Source: Larus michahellis
Lineage: Eukaryota > Chordata > Aves > Charadriiformes > Laridae
Direction of reading: 5' to 3'
Assembly (NCBI RefSeq): GCF_964199755.1
Contig: NC_133907.1
Coordinates: 2,299,001-2,363,000, forward strand
DNA: 64,000 nt
In this document: piece after piece, positions 14,501-29,500 of the stretch
How positions within the stretch are numbered: position 1 is the first letter of the stretch
How the letters are laid out: every line of letters begins with the position of its first letter
Made by a program: the position numbers and the translations under genes
The notes under the pieces: generated by a model
What the model saw: the letters and a program-made list of their open reading frames with translations, nothing else
What the model was told of the DNA's origin: nothing
The model's database searches: none

Positions 14501-17500
14501 GTACATCCCTGATGGAAGACACACTTTGAATTTTGGTCTTGTGACAACCTCTGGTTAGCATGTGATAACATCTGGAATACACAGCTCTACCTTAACTTAA
14601 AGGTTGCAAACAACTAGGCTAGGCAATACTAGTACTCATTCTATAAATACTAAGTATGTCACGCTTTTACATTAGCCTCAGATAATATTACTTTTTTTGG
14701 TAAAAACTTAAAAGCTTAAAGGAAAATTTATTAATATGTTTAAATTCAGAAGAAGCAAAGTTTCAATTTGATTTATCTCAGATTTTATAATCTCCGTCCT
14801 CTCCAAAAAACAACCCCTCAGTTTTGAGCCTAAATTCACCCAGACATTATTTCTTAGAACTTTTAATTAACTTTTCTTACCAGCAGGTTCTGTACTAATT
14901 CTTTCACGTTAGCCGCAGTCTCTGAAGACTGTTTTCCAGATGATGCCAGTTTTATTAATGTGGACAGAAAGTTTTTGCATTTCTTCACATTTTCCATAGT
15001 TTCCTGTTATGGGAGGAAGAGAAGTAGAAGGGAAAGAGTCAGAGAAGGGAAGATAAACTCTTTTAATACACGATCTGACCTTATACTCCGAGAAATAGAG
15101 TCCTTTTCTGGTTCACCACTTCAGAATATTTTTTACAGATTTGTGTCCCTCACTGCTTAAAGACATAATCAGACTGGATTGTTTTGCTTCATATACACAT
15201 ATGTATTGTACATTTTTGTTATCAAAATTTAATAAATTGTGATTCTTAATGACATTGGGAAATACCAAGTATTTTAAGAATGGCACGTTGTATATGGGAA
15301 AATACGTGTTTTGGTGGGACAACAAACTCCTCCTTCCCTGTGCATAAGGCACGGATTCGCCCTGATTTGCAGTCCTGGAAACATGCATTTTGAATGAGTC
15401 AGTGCCAACTTCTTACCCCTTCTCACACTGATTTTACTCTGCAGTGCTGAACAAGTCACTTTTCTATAAGGTACAACTAATATGTGGTGGGTTACCTTTT
15501 CAAGACCAACAGTTCACAGAACTCCTGCACCTTTACTACTCTCCCCTCTGATCTGGGTTCAGGTCTATGTACATACACACACGCACACGTGTGCACGGGC
15601 ATGAACCAGAGAAGGCTCTAACTGCACTCAGTGTCTTACTGTGGCAGCAGTGGAGGTTGCCGTTGTTCCTTGCACTGTTCTCTGAGGAGTTCCAGTTTGT
15701 ACAGCCGTTGCTGTCCCCAACGTAGTCGTTTGTGCAGTACCACCCAGAACAATCTGAGGCTGCAGAGAATACAAGCATAGCATTATTTTACCTGGAACAT
15801 ACCAAAGCCTCTTCTCCTGACCCATCAAACAGAAACTGAGCCACCAGACAGCAGAACAGCTACTATAAAAAGAAGTTACTCATCTGCTCTCTGTTGCAGT
15901 GGAAAGAAAGAGCCACCAGATGGCACAAAACACTACACATTCAGAACCGAAATCCTAAAAGTTGATTAAGAATTGCACGATTTTTGGTTACTGGATAAAA
16001 CGGCAAAATAATACCATAAACATAACCTCCTACACCGTGGTTTCAAAACACAACTAAACCAAGTACTAATTTCTATGAATGCAACAGCTTTTTATGCCTA
16101 TTCCATCAAATGCCACTTTCAAAGGGAGGGATTTCTAAAAAGGCAGGACAGACAAAAGCTCAGGTCTTACCAAGATCTTTTTGGTGGACAACGGGACAAA
16201 ACATTTTTCTAGTCTTGTAGACAAGTTGGTAATTCCAAGTAGGAATACCATACCACCTTTAAAGAATCAACATTGTAAACAAGCACTTTTCACGTGCACA
16301 GTTCATTCATGGACTTCCAACACAGCCTAATTACTAATGACAACCCAATCAGAGAGACAGCAATTCTTACCAAGCTAAAGCTAGCTCTCAGAATTTTAAA
16401 AAATTATTTGTAAACTTGCTCTTTATACAGAGATGCACAAGAAAAGAGGCTCCAGTGCTGCCAAAGCTAACTTTCATTGCTATTTTGGGAGACATTTAAT
16501 TTGTCTCATTTTTTGAAATCGGGATAAATGAAGTCCGTGGTATGCTCATTACAGCAAAAAATATGCAGATGGAATGATTTTTTTTGTCCAGTATAACAGC
16601 AGTGCAAATGAAGGAGACTCAGTTAGGTAAATTAACTCTTAGATCTGGAAAGATCACTGGCATAGGCAAAGGCTCTCTGAGGGGAAAAAGGTTAACTGGA
16701 TGCATAGCAAAACCTGCATGTTTTAAATTAAAACTCTCTAATCCTGTCTACTCAAAGGATGAAGAAAGCACAATGAAACAGATTAGGCGACAGCAATCAT
16801 ATTGTATCACTGTTGCCTGGAAGCCATGTGGAGAATTTCACACTTTTGCACTGTGTTTTAAACTCACACCACCACCCATCAAAAAAAAAAAAATCTACAA
16901 GAAAGCGTAGCATTAATACAGGCCAGGCTATTAGAAGACAGCCACAGACTAAGACACCACTATTTGTCCTTGAGTCATCAGAATCTCCCTAAGTACACAG
17001 ACCAAAGCAGAGACTCGTGTAAGAGGGAGAGGCTTGTGGAAGAGGCTACCAGTACAGCCTTTTCTGTAATTGTAAATTTTGCTGCAGAATTCAGAGGACT
17101 ACAGAGCCATCACAGGAATATCATCAGAGCTCCAAATCCAAAGGGAACTGGTGTCACTTTCTTGAGGCAGAAAGCATAAAGATATTTTATTTTAGTCAGT
17201 TCTGCGGTCATACAAACTAGTAACAGGATATATCTTTAAATATATATGCATATAGGTATAATACAAAGCAATAATAATATACCTATAAAAAAATACATAT
17301 ATGTCCAAAATATACAGTAAATTGCGATATGCAAATGTTTTAGAAAGGATAACCCAGAAGATACTTCTTCTACGCACTTAGTAATTATATTTCCTGTATT
17401 TCTGTCAGTCTCAAGCAGGTTTTCAGCTAATCTTAACAGCTGATGTATCTCATCTAAGCAATACTTTTCTAGAAACTCACTTGCACAACAGGAGGACGCT

Positions 17501-20500
17501 GTAGCGTTGTGGTGGGTTGCACTGTTGTTTGAGCCTGAGACACTTGCTTGATAATAGTAGTTGGTGTCACCTGTCGTGCAATAATTGGTGTTCCTGGAGC
17601 CTGGGAAGAGGAGAAAAACCCAAGCACATTAGTTAGGGCTACAAAGCTGGTGAGGGGTCTGGAGGACAAACCTTATGAAGAACGACTGAGGGAGCTGGCG
17701 TTGTTTAGCCTGGAGAAGAGGAGGCTGAGGGGAGACCTCATCACCCTCTACAACTACCTGAAAGGAGGTTGTAGAGAGATGGGGGCTGACCTCTTCTCCC
17801 TGGTGACAAGTGATAGGACGAGGGGAAACGGGTTCAAGTTACATCAGGGGAGGTTTAGATTAGATATTAGGAAACATTTTTTCACTGAAAGGGTTATTAA
17901 ACATTGGAATAGGCTGCCCAGGGAGGTGGTGGATTCACCATCCCTGGAGGTGTTTAAAAAAAGGGTAGATGGGGCACTTAGGGACATGGTTTAGAAGTGG
18001 CTCTTGTCAGGGTAGGCTAAAGGTTGGACTCGATGATCTTAAAGGTCCCTTCCAACCTCAACAATTCTATGATTCTATGATTCTAGTTCCTATATTTAAA
18101 TATAAACTACCTTATCTAGTATTTTGTCTCTGGATAGTTGCCATTATTACAGATACAAAAGAATGCATCTGGACCTCTATAAATCTGTGAGAAGGATTTT
18201 TAGTCTTAACTTCACGCAACTGTGATGATCTCAGTATACATATACCCATATGCATTTCTTTCTTTTAGTTTTATAAAGAATAAGGGTTCTTTGGGGAAAA
18301 GAGTTCTCCATGTTAACCATATATGGTCTTGAACAGTCCTCCTTATATCAAACAGTTTTAAACTTAATGCCACTCAGCGAGGTAAAAATATTTTTGATGA
18401 GTAACAGCCAAACTGTAGCAGAATTAGGAACAAAACGCAATGCCTATGCCATGTGGAAAAGCCTGTATAGCACCAGTTTGATCAATGGTTTCCTCAAAGC
18501 ACTCAAATCAACACCTTATTTTCTGCTGTATTCTTCACAGGAAAAAAAAAAAAAATCTTACAGTTATTAACACTACGAACTAGTGCACTAACCTGCACTG
18601 TCGATATCTGCACTGGAGGAGCACTGGTAGGTGTAGCAGGACGAGGAGTCATAGTATTTTGAGGCTGAGACTGGGCATGTGCCTGTGCTTGCATCTGCGC
18701 CAAGGCTTGTTGAGGGATCATCAGCAACTGCCCATTCTCACTACGCACAAGTACCATGCCTGGTAAAAAAGAAATTGGTCAAGACACATATATCCTTTTC
18801 AAAGATGAAAGAACATATTTTTTCTGTTGTGTTTTTTTTAATCTAAGTCAGATACATACCAAATTAATGTGCTGTTGAAGGACTACACAGCTAACAAAAG
18901 TGGTCTAGAATAAAAGCAAAGTACCCAGCCGCATTATCACATTTTGTATAGAATAGCTTAATCACAGAAATACTCTTTCTCTATCAAAATGCTCAGTATG
19001 GTGTGCATCAGAACACACAATGAGTCGTATTCGCCCCAGCCAAAAAATTCCATGTGACTAGAGGTTAAAATCAGCAATCGTGTAAAAGTCCTACCTGCTC
19101 TTTATTAAGAAATTTGTTTTATGAAACACTGCAAGTAAAATAAAATCTTGCCATTAAGCAAGATTATTTTTCGTTCTTCTTTAAGAGGGAAAAAAAAATA
19201 TAATCAAACATAGGCTTCACCATCAACAGGAACACAATTGTCTAAGTTCTAAATTAATTTCCCATAACAACTTTAGTAATGAAAGCGGCTATAAAATCAT
19301 AATCTTTCTCATGTGCATCTGCAACAGACTGCATTGTGCCATGTTACACCCCAAAAGAAAAATAAAATGGAGAGGGAAATAAGGCTGTCATTCCCCACTC
19401 AGTGACTCAGACCAATACACGTAACCCCCCCGGGTAGCTATAGGGAACCAGGTTTTAACCGGCAGATTTTCAGAGGATAGTCTCTCTTTCTCGAAGGCAC
19501 AAACAGGATCTGGCCAACACGAACTACTTTCCCAGGACTCACTCATTCCGCACGCCTCAGTCAGTCCATGAGAGCCCCAGGACCTCATCAGCTCTGAAAA
19601 AGCCACCTAAGGAAGCAAACTGGGCACTCAAAATGAGTTAGCCTTTCTGAGCGACAAACTACAGGAGGAAACCTCACCACGAAAATCAAGAGGCACTACT
19701 GAAATCAGAAAGTTTTTGTTAAGTGTTGTTCAGTGCAGAAAAAGCCTACACGTGCTGCCCAACACTATCTGGAGATCCGGACTATGCTACTCAGACCATG
19801 ACTTCTTCAAAAGAATAAGCTTTTATTTGCTTTCCTATTCAGATGCGTTGAAATGTTTATAGACAACTTCTTAAGCAGTTTTCTTGGACTGTTTGAAAAT
19901 TAGTGTTAAACTGCAAAAACCCATATACTGATTTCTACAAAAATAAATTAAAAAGAAAACCTAATTTTTTTCTTTAGGTTCTGTACGTTAACTCTTTTCA
20001 TGAAGCAGAGCCACACAGAGACATTAAACTAGTTTACATCAAAAAGGTCACTTTCCATTATGACTTATTTAGAAGTGTTAAGGTGGGACTGCAATGTGCT
20101 ATGGACAAGAGTTATATCTAGAAACAAATATTCTCAAACTGGTTTTCTGTAGGAAAAGAAGAGGGAGAAAGCTTATTTATAATCTTGCAGACTGTAGAAA
20201 TAACTACTCTTAGTTTAGCTGACAAGTCCAAAAAAAAAAAAACCAACCATTTTCCAAACCATCCCAAAAAGTAAGGTCTTTTTGCCCGTAACTTATATAA
20301 GGAGAAGCATTTTCATTAGAACAGCAAAGCCATACACCACCACCACCACCTCCAAGAAATTTATAAACCTCAATAGTGAATCCAGAGCTTGATCCTGTCA
20401 CTTGCTCGTTAGAACCATCACTACCTTCTCACCATCAGCCTCATGCTATGGGGGCTACTGAAAAAAACAGACAAGTTAAATATTTTAAAAGACTAGAGTG

Positions 20501-23500
20501 TGACCTGCTACTACATCAAGCTAATTCCTGCACAAACAGAACGTGGCATCCTCTTCCAAAGTGCAAGCATAAAATCTTGGGAAGTGAACTCACATTGCCC
20601 ATTTTTGTCATCCTTCATAATAATGAGCTAAAGAAGCTAAACACTGAATCAGTGGAAATCTTCAATATTGTTATAATTGAAAACATGAGCACAGTGGAGG
20701 TCTGATCAGACGAGTATTTTCAAGTCAACATCAAACACTAGGGCTTGTTGATGACCATTTAGTTTCTAGCAATTGAAAAAGCCCAATGCAACTATATATG
20801 TCTGTGCTTTCAGAAGCCCTTAAACATCACAGAGTTCTACTGACGTCCCATAACAAACTTTTTCTTAAAATTCACCATTTTGGGGGTTGATGTACCACCC
20901 AAATTCTTTAGAGACTTATATATTTTTTTCTTCCAGAAGCAACATAAGAGATACTAACTCTAGCTTTGGGTTTGGGGAAGTGGGGTGGTTTGTTTTTAAT
21001 CTTCTCTCTCAGTGCAAAAGTGAGTTATTAGAAAGTGCTGACCCAAAGCACCTCACCCACATGTGAGAACCTTCTTAGCACCAGGCCCACAGCTCTACGC
21101 TACCGGCCCACTCTCCAGCTCAATACACAAGTCAGGCTCAAGAATGGGTCTGCACTACGCTTCTGTGCCCTGCAAGAGCACAGCCAGCCCTCGGGACACC
21201 AGGACTGGCAACTCTTTGCTCACCAAAACATCAATGAGGAAAGAGAGAAAAGAAGGATGATAACCACAAAACGAAGGCTGACTACCCCTGAAGAGCAAGC
21301 GCATCGGCTGAACAATGAAATATTCTTCCCTGAGCTACATGAAAATTAGAACATGCCTACACATTAACACAGCACAACTGCTGAAACAGACAGTTGAAAA
21401 GCATATTAATGTGAGCTTTAGGAAACATATCAAGAAAGTTCAATTTTTAGCAGCAGACAGACAAAACAATCATTTGTAATTCAAACCCTGGCTCTAAGCA
21501 CTATCCCGCTAGATTGCTAACTATGGGAAGTCTGAACCTTCCCCCAAGTATTGAATTCATAATAAAAAAGTAATTCATACAAAGCTACATTCATAGCTGT
21601 CCCTGTTTAAATAGTTCTTTTATACTGCACTCATATTTGATACGCAGTTATTTTCAATTTATACAGTTTCTAACACATCTTTAAGTTGGGGTCTACGACT
21701 GATGAACTTTGTTATTGAAATTTCTGTGCAGAAATTCAGGAGTAATGCAGCGTGTGGGCAAGTAATTTTTGACTGAGCACTTAACATCTCTCCAGCCTTG
21801 TTGAGAATTCTGTAAGAAGGCAGCCGGAGCTGCTCTCAGCTTCTCTCCCTCCAGCCCAACTAGAGACTCTTTTCCAACCCAATTAGCTAAAAAAGAAACT
21901 CACTAACCCAAAACTATACCCAAGCTGGCATTAAGTGGATTTTCAGTGAAGTTCAGAAAGCTCATTGGAGCTAACTTGATTAAGAATTAAAAAGAAAGTC
22001 CCATTTATTTCACGCTTCTAAACAAAGTCACTGTAGGACTCCAACAGCCCCCTCTCTCCATACATACATTAACCACCTCTCAACTGATTCATTTGTTGCA
22101 ATTGAAAAAAAGAAGGGGCTGACAGCCACAGGTGTAGAAAAAAAAAAAAAACCAAAACATTTCTTTCTCATGTTCCAAAACTTGTATTTTAAATATTTAA
22201 GTACATATTTAATGATACTTTATGATAAGTATCATAATCTCAAACTCCAATGCATAAGGGTACAAATGCTGCACAAACCAGATCAGAAACGACTACCAGG
22301 TACTAGAAGACAGCTGGAATTGTACCAAGGTATCTCACTTATCCAATTAAATTCAGCAACATATTTAAAGTAAGGATGAAAAATATCTTTCTGTTTCAAG
22401 TTTACCATCCAGGTTTTTGTTCCACAAATGTATGAAGTGCTATTTGAGACCAAACACCTAATAACGATCATTGGAAATATTCAGTTAGAAAAAGGTGACA
22501 ACAAAACTTGGCCATTTTAAATTTCTCTCTGCCTTCTTTTTCCTAGAAAGTCTGGTCACGTGTACTCTAAAACCATATTCACTATTAAAAATGCAAACAT
22601 TCAAGCATTCTTTCCAAGTCTCTCATTAAAAAACTAATTAAAATTAAAATTAATTACAATTTTTGTTAGAAGTTGGAGGCTTAACAGAATCTTGAAAGAG
22701 GGTCATATTTTAGTTTGAATAAACAATTCATCACAGCTCCAAATGAAGGATTAACAAAATTGAGTTGGATTGCTCCTTATGCCGAAAGGACTTGCTCTCC
22801 TGATGAGTACAACGGTCATCTCGTGTGTTCTTCTCGTGGAGACCTTCCTGGATCTCTCCTGTTTTCCAGTGTTTGGATGGAAAAGTTCATTATTATACAA
22901 TGTAACCGCATGATTCTACACTGTGTCGTCTTTGCCTCTTGCTATTTGTATTTCCATTTGCTAATGGCACTTCCATTTACAAAGTCTTATGCTTTGGGGT
23001 TTTTTTTGTTAGTTGGATTTCCTTTTTTTTTTTAAATTAATAGAACCTGCAAAATCTGCACTGGAATAAAAAGTGAAGACCTCTGGCCATACGTCATGTC
23101 AGAAAAACCACAAACCAGCCCTTTTTCTAATGCCTTCCTCTTCTTTCTTTCTTTAAAACATGTCTTGGCTTAGCAAAGACTAAAGAAAAAAGTTACCAGA
23201 ATAATAAAGGAAGAAGAGTAAAAAAATATTTTGTAGCCTTTGCAGACCACTCTGATTATCCGTGTAACTCCAGCGCTCTTGCTAGAGAACCTCTACATCC
23301 ACAAAAAGCCCAAGCCAAAAGAGTTTCCTGGTTTGTTATCTGTTTTTGCTGGTAAATCTACATTAATAATATTTACAGGAGCTGGACTTCCCAATGACAG
23401 AGGTAAAATTTTCTGCAGATACAGCAGGCATCTTCAGAGGAAATACAGAGTCTGGCAAACTGTCGCCTCCTAACAGCCATAGCTAGCAGGCCACCACTCA

Positions 23501-26500
23501 AACAGCAACGCAGCGTGGCGTCGCCCTCTCTCAGAAGAAATGCTCCGTTTCTCAGGGACTCCGTTCATACAGCAGGTGACATACTGAGAGACTTCATCTA
23601 CAGTTAGCAACCACCTAACACGAGGACCATAAAAAGGTCTGCCCACGTTCGTCACCGGGCATACCAGGATGCAAGAAAGAAACTCTCGTGTATCTGAAAT
23701 AGAAAACCTAGAAGGTATCCCGTCAGATCACAAGCGACATCTCTCTTTCTGACGCAAATACTGAATGGAAGAATATTTAGGTTCAAACTGACAGATTTTG
23801 CTCATTACCTACAATGTAGCCCATGGTCTAATCCAGATCAATTCAGAACCATTACTAAGGAACCTAGACCTTTAGCAAGTTCTTTTTTTTAGCAGCTGAG
23901 ATGTGACAGAAGAATTAATGGATGTATGATCTTGAAATTGCATGGAGAATACCCCTTTCCAGTCTCCTGAGGAAATTATCTTCTTAAAGTAAAAAAGTAA
24001 CTGAACTTTATTTCCAGAGAAAAAGTTCGGGTCAGGGAGAACTGTTAGGCAGCAAAAACTGACGTTCAATACATACACATGCTGATGTTCAGAAAGAATG
24101 TCCAAGCCTGAAAGAATAACTAGAGGATTGATGCTTCTGGTGTAGGAAATCAAGTCCCTACGAACACCTCTAGAAAAAAGGGTTATTGATCATAAAGTCC
24201 ACTGACATCCAACAAATCTTCAAACCCTAACTAGGTTTGCCAGCAAAGTTCACTAAGAGGTTATCTTAACATCAAGGCAGTTTGTGCCTTAAGCTCTCAA
24301 GCACATACTCATTTGTGTCAAGATGCTGCAAACATTTGACATGGCAAAAAAAAATCAGATGGTAATCATAAGCAAGCCGTGCCATATTAGCAGAGAAAGC
24401 TTTATTGTAGTGTCCCTTCTGTATTGTCAGAAGAGATTCTGTTGCAACAAAAAGGAAAGCAAGTGTCTGTAATGTTATGCAAGTTGGTATCGTGCACGCC
24501 ACAAAAACCATATACAGCAAAAGGGGATGAGGCAATGCCCTGTAGATGACTGGATCAGGCTATACAGGGTCCCTGGAATGACAAAACATTTGTAAAAGAA
24601 TAAAGTTTCTAAGATTTTCCCAATACAAAAAAGATAATATACCGGGGAGACAGCTGGAAAAAATGACAGCTGCCTATACAAACTACAGAAGAACTTTCAG
24701 CAGAAGTGATAAATACGATAGCGTCCCTTATTACAGAAAAGGAAATGATAACCTGGTACCAACATCAGTGCTGTCCAACAATCTGCCTTTCTTCCTCTTG
24801 TGACAACTGACTTGTCTGGAAAAGTTCTCACTCTATAGGAATGAAAGGCCAGGAAAAGAGGGAAGAACATGCCAAAGTCTACTAGTCCACTGCAGCTGCA
24901 TGAAAATCTGAGTAATCAAGGGAATCTTCCCTAATACAAGACAACTTTTGGCAGATTTAGAATTATTTACATACGTCAAAGAAGAGCACCTGTAATAAAC
25001 CAGCAAACATGTAGCAGCTCACAAGGGACAATCTATACACCAACTCATGAGAAATAGTGATTACAAATCAAGATGAACAGCACAGAACTTTAAACAGCAA
25101 CACAGCTGTGGATTAGATGTTAGTGAAAACACCTTGTTTTGTACCTGATGAGAGATGTGCACCACCACATTAGATACGTGACCTTAGTTTAGGTGCTTCG
25201 AACCTCAGGTGATCTGTGCTGCACAACAAATCCAGAAAACACTTCTACTTGAACTTCCTTGCCAAAGTGTTTGACACCGTCAGCGACGCAGGCTCTTGAG
25301 TTTCATGAAGAAATGTTGGTTGGTTTGTGACATCTATAAAGGTGTCTTAGCTCCACAGGATAACCATAGTGCTTACGGAGAAGTCTACATAGTGCAGGTG
25401 TCGGCTCCTGTAAACCAGCCAGCTGAAAATGAACCCACCATTACCTGTGCCTTCACCTGCTCCAGAAGCGCTTGCACCGCACTGGCACGGATGAGCTCAG
25501 CCTCTACAAACATGAGTTAGTAGCAGATACATTCCCTGCTGAGCTGCAGGTCTACAGGCCATAAAACTGCCAGGCAGGGACAGAGCTGGTCAGCACACTG
25601 AAGCAGGCCGAGATCCTGTACCAGACCCCTCACCTCTCACAGCAGCGTAACGGGCACCCTAAAGCAATGAATGCCAAGGTTTTGCACGCACTTGGATTGA
25701 GACCACAGAGCACCCGCTATGCCGAACACGTCTTAAAGGTGCCTGTTAAATGTTCAGCTCCTGTGTTGCTTCAGGTGAGCTACAACTTGGCATGAGAAAC
25801 CATGGCTGTCAGGTGTTGCTTCAGAGCATCTTTAATACAAAGCACTTGGAGCCTCCCAACAGGCACCAAACTTCACACCACAGTGAAGACTGACATGGCC
25901 CAGAGCTTTGGACAAGCACTTACTATAGAGCTACGAAAGCACACCACTCCTTTCACTTTTCAACTCAACATCACGCTGGAATAAAATAAGATTTTACCCA
26001 AATACAATGCCTAAAAGTTTTGGTACAGCATTAGTTTACTACAGCATTAGTTTACTACAGCATTCCACTTCATTTGCCTATGACCACTCTCCCCACGTGC
26101 CCAACCTGCACACACAGATCACAGACCACAACTAACGGTTATGGTCTGGGAAATACTAATTCTTGAACAGCTGATTTACAATTATTGCCAACATAGATGA
26201 AAGATACATTCTCAAAAATCACCAAGAACCCTGACTGCAGTGCACAGAAAATGTATTTTGTACAGACCAAGTACACAAGTTCATATTATGAAAAATTGCT
26301 TTTGTTTTTTCTTACTGAAGAGTCAAAAGGCCAAAGAGATTCAACTTCGTAGTGGAAGATTTGCTTACTCTTACTATGCAAGAATTCAGTTTCAAACTAC
26401 AGAACTCAACTGTACTGTTGTCCTGGTACAAAACGTGAAGAAGTGAATAATTTGTAGAATATTGATTCACGAGTCTCTTAAGAATATAGTCAAAGGAATA

Positions 26501-29500
26501 ATGTCATCCTGGAGTACCAAAAAACCACTGTATTTAACGGTGATCCCGTATGGAAAAAATCTCGGTTGAAAAGGTGTGTAAAAAGTGTTCTGGGAAATAC
26601 GTCATTTTATATAGCAACAATTGACAAATGCTGCAAAACAATGTGACTTGAAACTATTCTGACTTTTCTGGAAAGCAATGTTCCTTGAAAGTGTGTTAAC
26701 ATTCCTTTCTAGTCAGGCACACAAGGCCAAAACACCAGAGTGCTCTGTCAAACTGCAACCCAATCATCACACAAATCTGTCTTTAGGTTGATGCAGAAAG
26801 AACTAAGAGAAGCACTATCAAGAGCTAAACCAATTACTTTAATTATTGATCTCAAAGTGATTCAGATTTAGCTCTACTATGATTTTCAATATACTTACAT
26901 CAAACAATAATGTTATACCAAAATCGGATTTGTTTTTGAGAAAGGAAGACACAAAATAAAGTGCCACTAATTCTTTTGATCTGTTATGCTAAATAGGAGA
27001 TTTTAAAACTCAACTAGTCTTTGTTTCTGGCAAACAGTTTGTCTGTACTGAGGCACATCAACATTAGTGCTGTTCAAGCAGCTGATGAAATGGGAATGGG
27101 CAAGCTACTTTGCATTTACCGCAGTCCGCACACAAATACCTGATGAAGAGTAATGCATTAAATCCATGCGATCTTCCTTCAAAAAGCAACACCCTAAAAC
27201 AACCAAGTACATGAAATCCCATAAAACACGCTTTCTTTAATATGTCCCCACTGTGAATGCCCTACTCTAGGTATATACCCTTTCTAATTTTAGCAGTGAC
27301 AAAACCCTTTGCTGATGCCACCTTTTCAGCCAGAGCTGTGGAGACCCGATGTTAGACAATGCCACCGCCTGACAGCTACCCAGGGCAGCCTCGGTGGAAA
27401 CGTTCCCTTCAAACCCGCCTCTGCAGAAACAGCCTGCGATTTTACGACTCTCTCACTGCCGATACAGAAGTTACTCTGCTTTGATAATATGCCAAACACT
27501 ACGCCTCAAATACAAACTATCACCGTGGACATGACATTACAGGTCATTTGGCCGATAGCAACATTTATTAAGTAGCATTGCTTTTCCAGTTAGTCTGAAC
27601 ACAGAAATAAAAGTATTTTCACACCTGTAAGCTTGAACGCAGAAAGCTTTTAAACAAAATCAAGTCTAGTTTTGATTTTTACTAACCATCAAGTGCACAG
27701 TCCTGAGTAATGACTAAGCTTAATGACTGGGTATGACTAACACTTATAAATAATTAGTGCCTTCTCTCCCCCTCCCCCATGGAGGACAGGGAAGAAAAGA
27801 AACCCAAATGATACATTGGAAAAAAGGAAGAATGAAAGGAAATAAGCAGTTGAAGTTCATGGCTCGAACACTTGCCTCTTCTTCCAGTCCACCCTTAATA
27901 CTACTGCAAACATGACTGCACATATGTTTATTAAGAACTAACAGCTCCTCCTGCTTTTCTATGAAGTTCTGCAGAGTTTAGCCACTCTCAGCCTTCCTCC
28001 TCCAGAAGTCTTCTTCCGACCTCCTCTGCTGAGCCCTCAGCAGACACTCTGCTGGTCACCTCCGTCACCTCTTTGGCCACAGGTGCTGCAGTTCCCCAGT
28101 GCTGCTGCTTGGAGCTGGTACTTCTGACTCATGTGAGTCCAACTGGTCCCACTCGCTGCACCACCACTCACGCTGAATGCACCTGATGTTATTACATCCT
28201 GCGAGAGGCACTAAACTAGCCCTCCCTTAGAGAAATATTTGATTAATAAACTGAAGGAAAGCGTGAAGACAGCTTACTACAGCCATTGCTGCCCCCTCAA
28301 ACCATTTAAGAAAGACTAGGGCATGGCGCACACCTCATTGCTTCGCTGCTGTTTATACTCTGATACGTAGAGCACACATTTTTCAACGGAATCTACACTG
28401 GTTGTCTGCACAGAGTCTACCCAGCATGTGCTTTATTCTGTACAAAAGCACTGTGATGGCTTTTAACAGTTCAACTACTCTCAGAAACATATATTAATCA
28501 AGTTATAATGATAAGTTAGACCATTTTTACTAGAGACTTACTTGATTCAATACAAACCTTAGAACAGTCATGCTAGCCATGCAGAATAATACTACATACT
28601 GATGAAGTTTTATGTTACTAGTTGCCTAGGTACTGGTTACACTGTGTTACTGAAAAAAATAGTTCGGTAATGGGTTTTATGGGGGGAAAAAAAAAAAGCA
28701 TCAAAATTAAAAGATGCATGATGTTCACAATTTACAGTTCTAATTTATAAACAGAGTTCTACACTCACAAGAAGTTATTCCATTTTTATCAATATACTTT
28801 TCCAAATCTCACAAAAAGAGCTTGGCAACTGAGTTGCACCCTGCACTAAATCCTGTACAAATACACGGCAAAAGGACTGTCCCTGGGTAAAAGGATTTAT
28901 AACCTATTTATGCACTTTGCTGAGAATCAGCCTTTTACGTTCAAAGTGTAACTTTCTGATCACTGGTAACACAAGTACAGAAACTCATCTTTTTAAAATG
29001 TTATTTCTAGCCTGACAACAGTTACAAAGCCAAAGATTATCTATGTTTGTACAATGCCTTAAGACAGCCCTGTGAGGGGCTGAACTCTACCTATACAGAT
29101 CTCGCTGCACAAACAGGACGCAGCTGTATCAATTCCTTATTACTATCACATCTGTCTTGATTATTGATAATCCATATATTATAGAGTGATGATAATCAAG
29201 GTTTTGTTTTCACCAAAAAAATATTCTATATTTAAAAAACCCTTAGTTAAAGGCATAAATGAGGCTTCAAGGACAATTATTGCAATTTACAACACGCATT
29301 ACCCTAAAGACAACTGAAGAAAATTACTCCAAGACAGGAGGCTTTGTGGTAAAAACTTGGCACTCAGTTCCTCGAGACACCTGTACCTGCAGAAGACAGC
29401 CAGCATTTCTGGAAGGAAATTACCACAGAATAGAGCTGGGGTAAGAGTTTCCACATTAAACTGAGGCAAAAGTGTCCTAAAAGGTTGTTTAAAAAAAATA

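Noticed and set aside
22212-22235. Hairpin as a microRNA precursor
   Set aside because: The stem is only 9 bp and does not extend in the flanks; a precursor needs about 22 or more paired bases.
25130-25800. A less AT-rich stretch in TAF4 intron 2 that looked exon-like
   Set aside because: Frames are short and broken, no splice-bounded segment matches TAF4, and no mobile-element wording could be confirmed.
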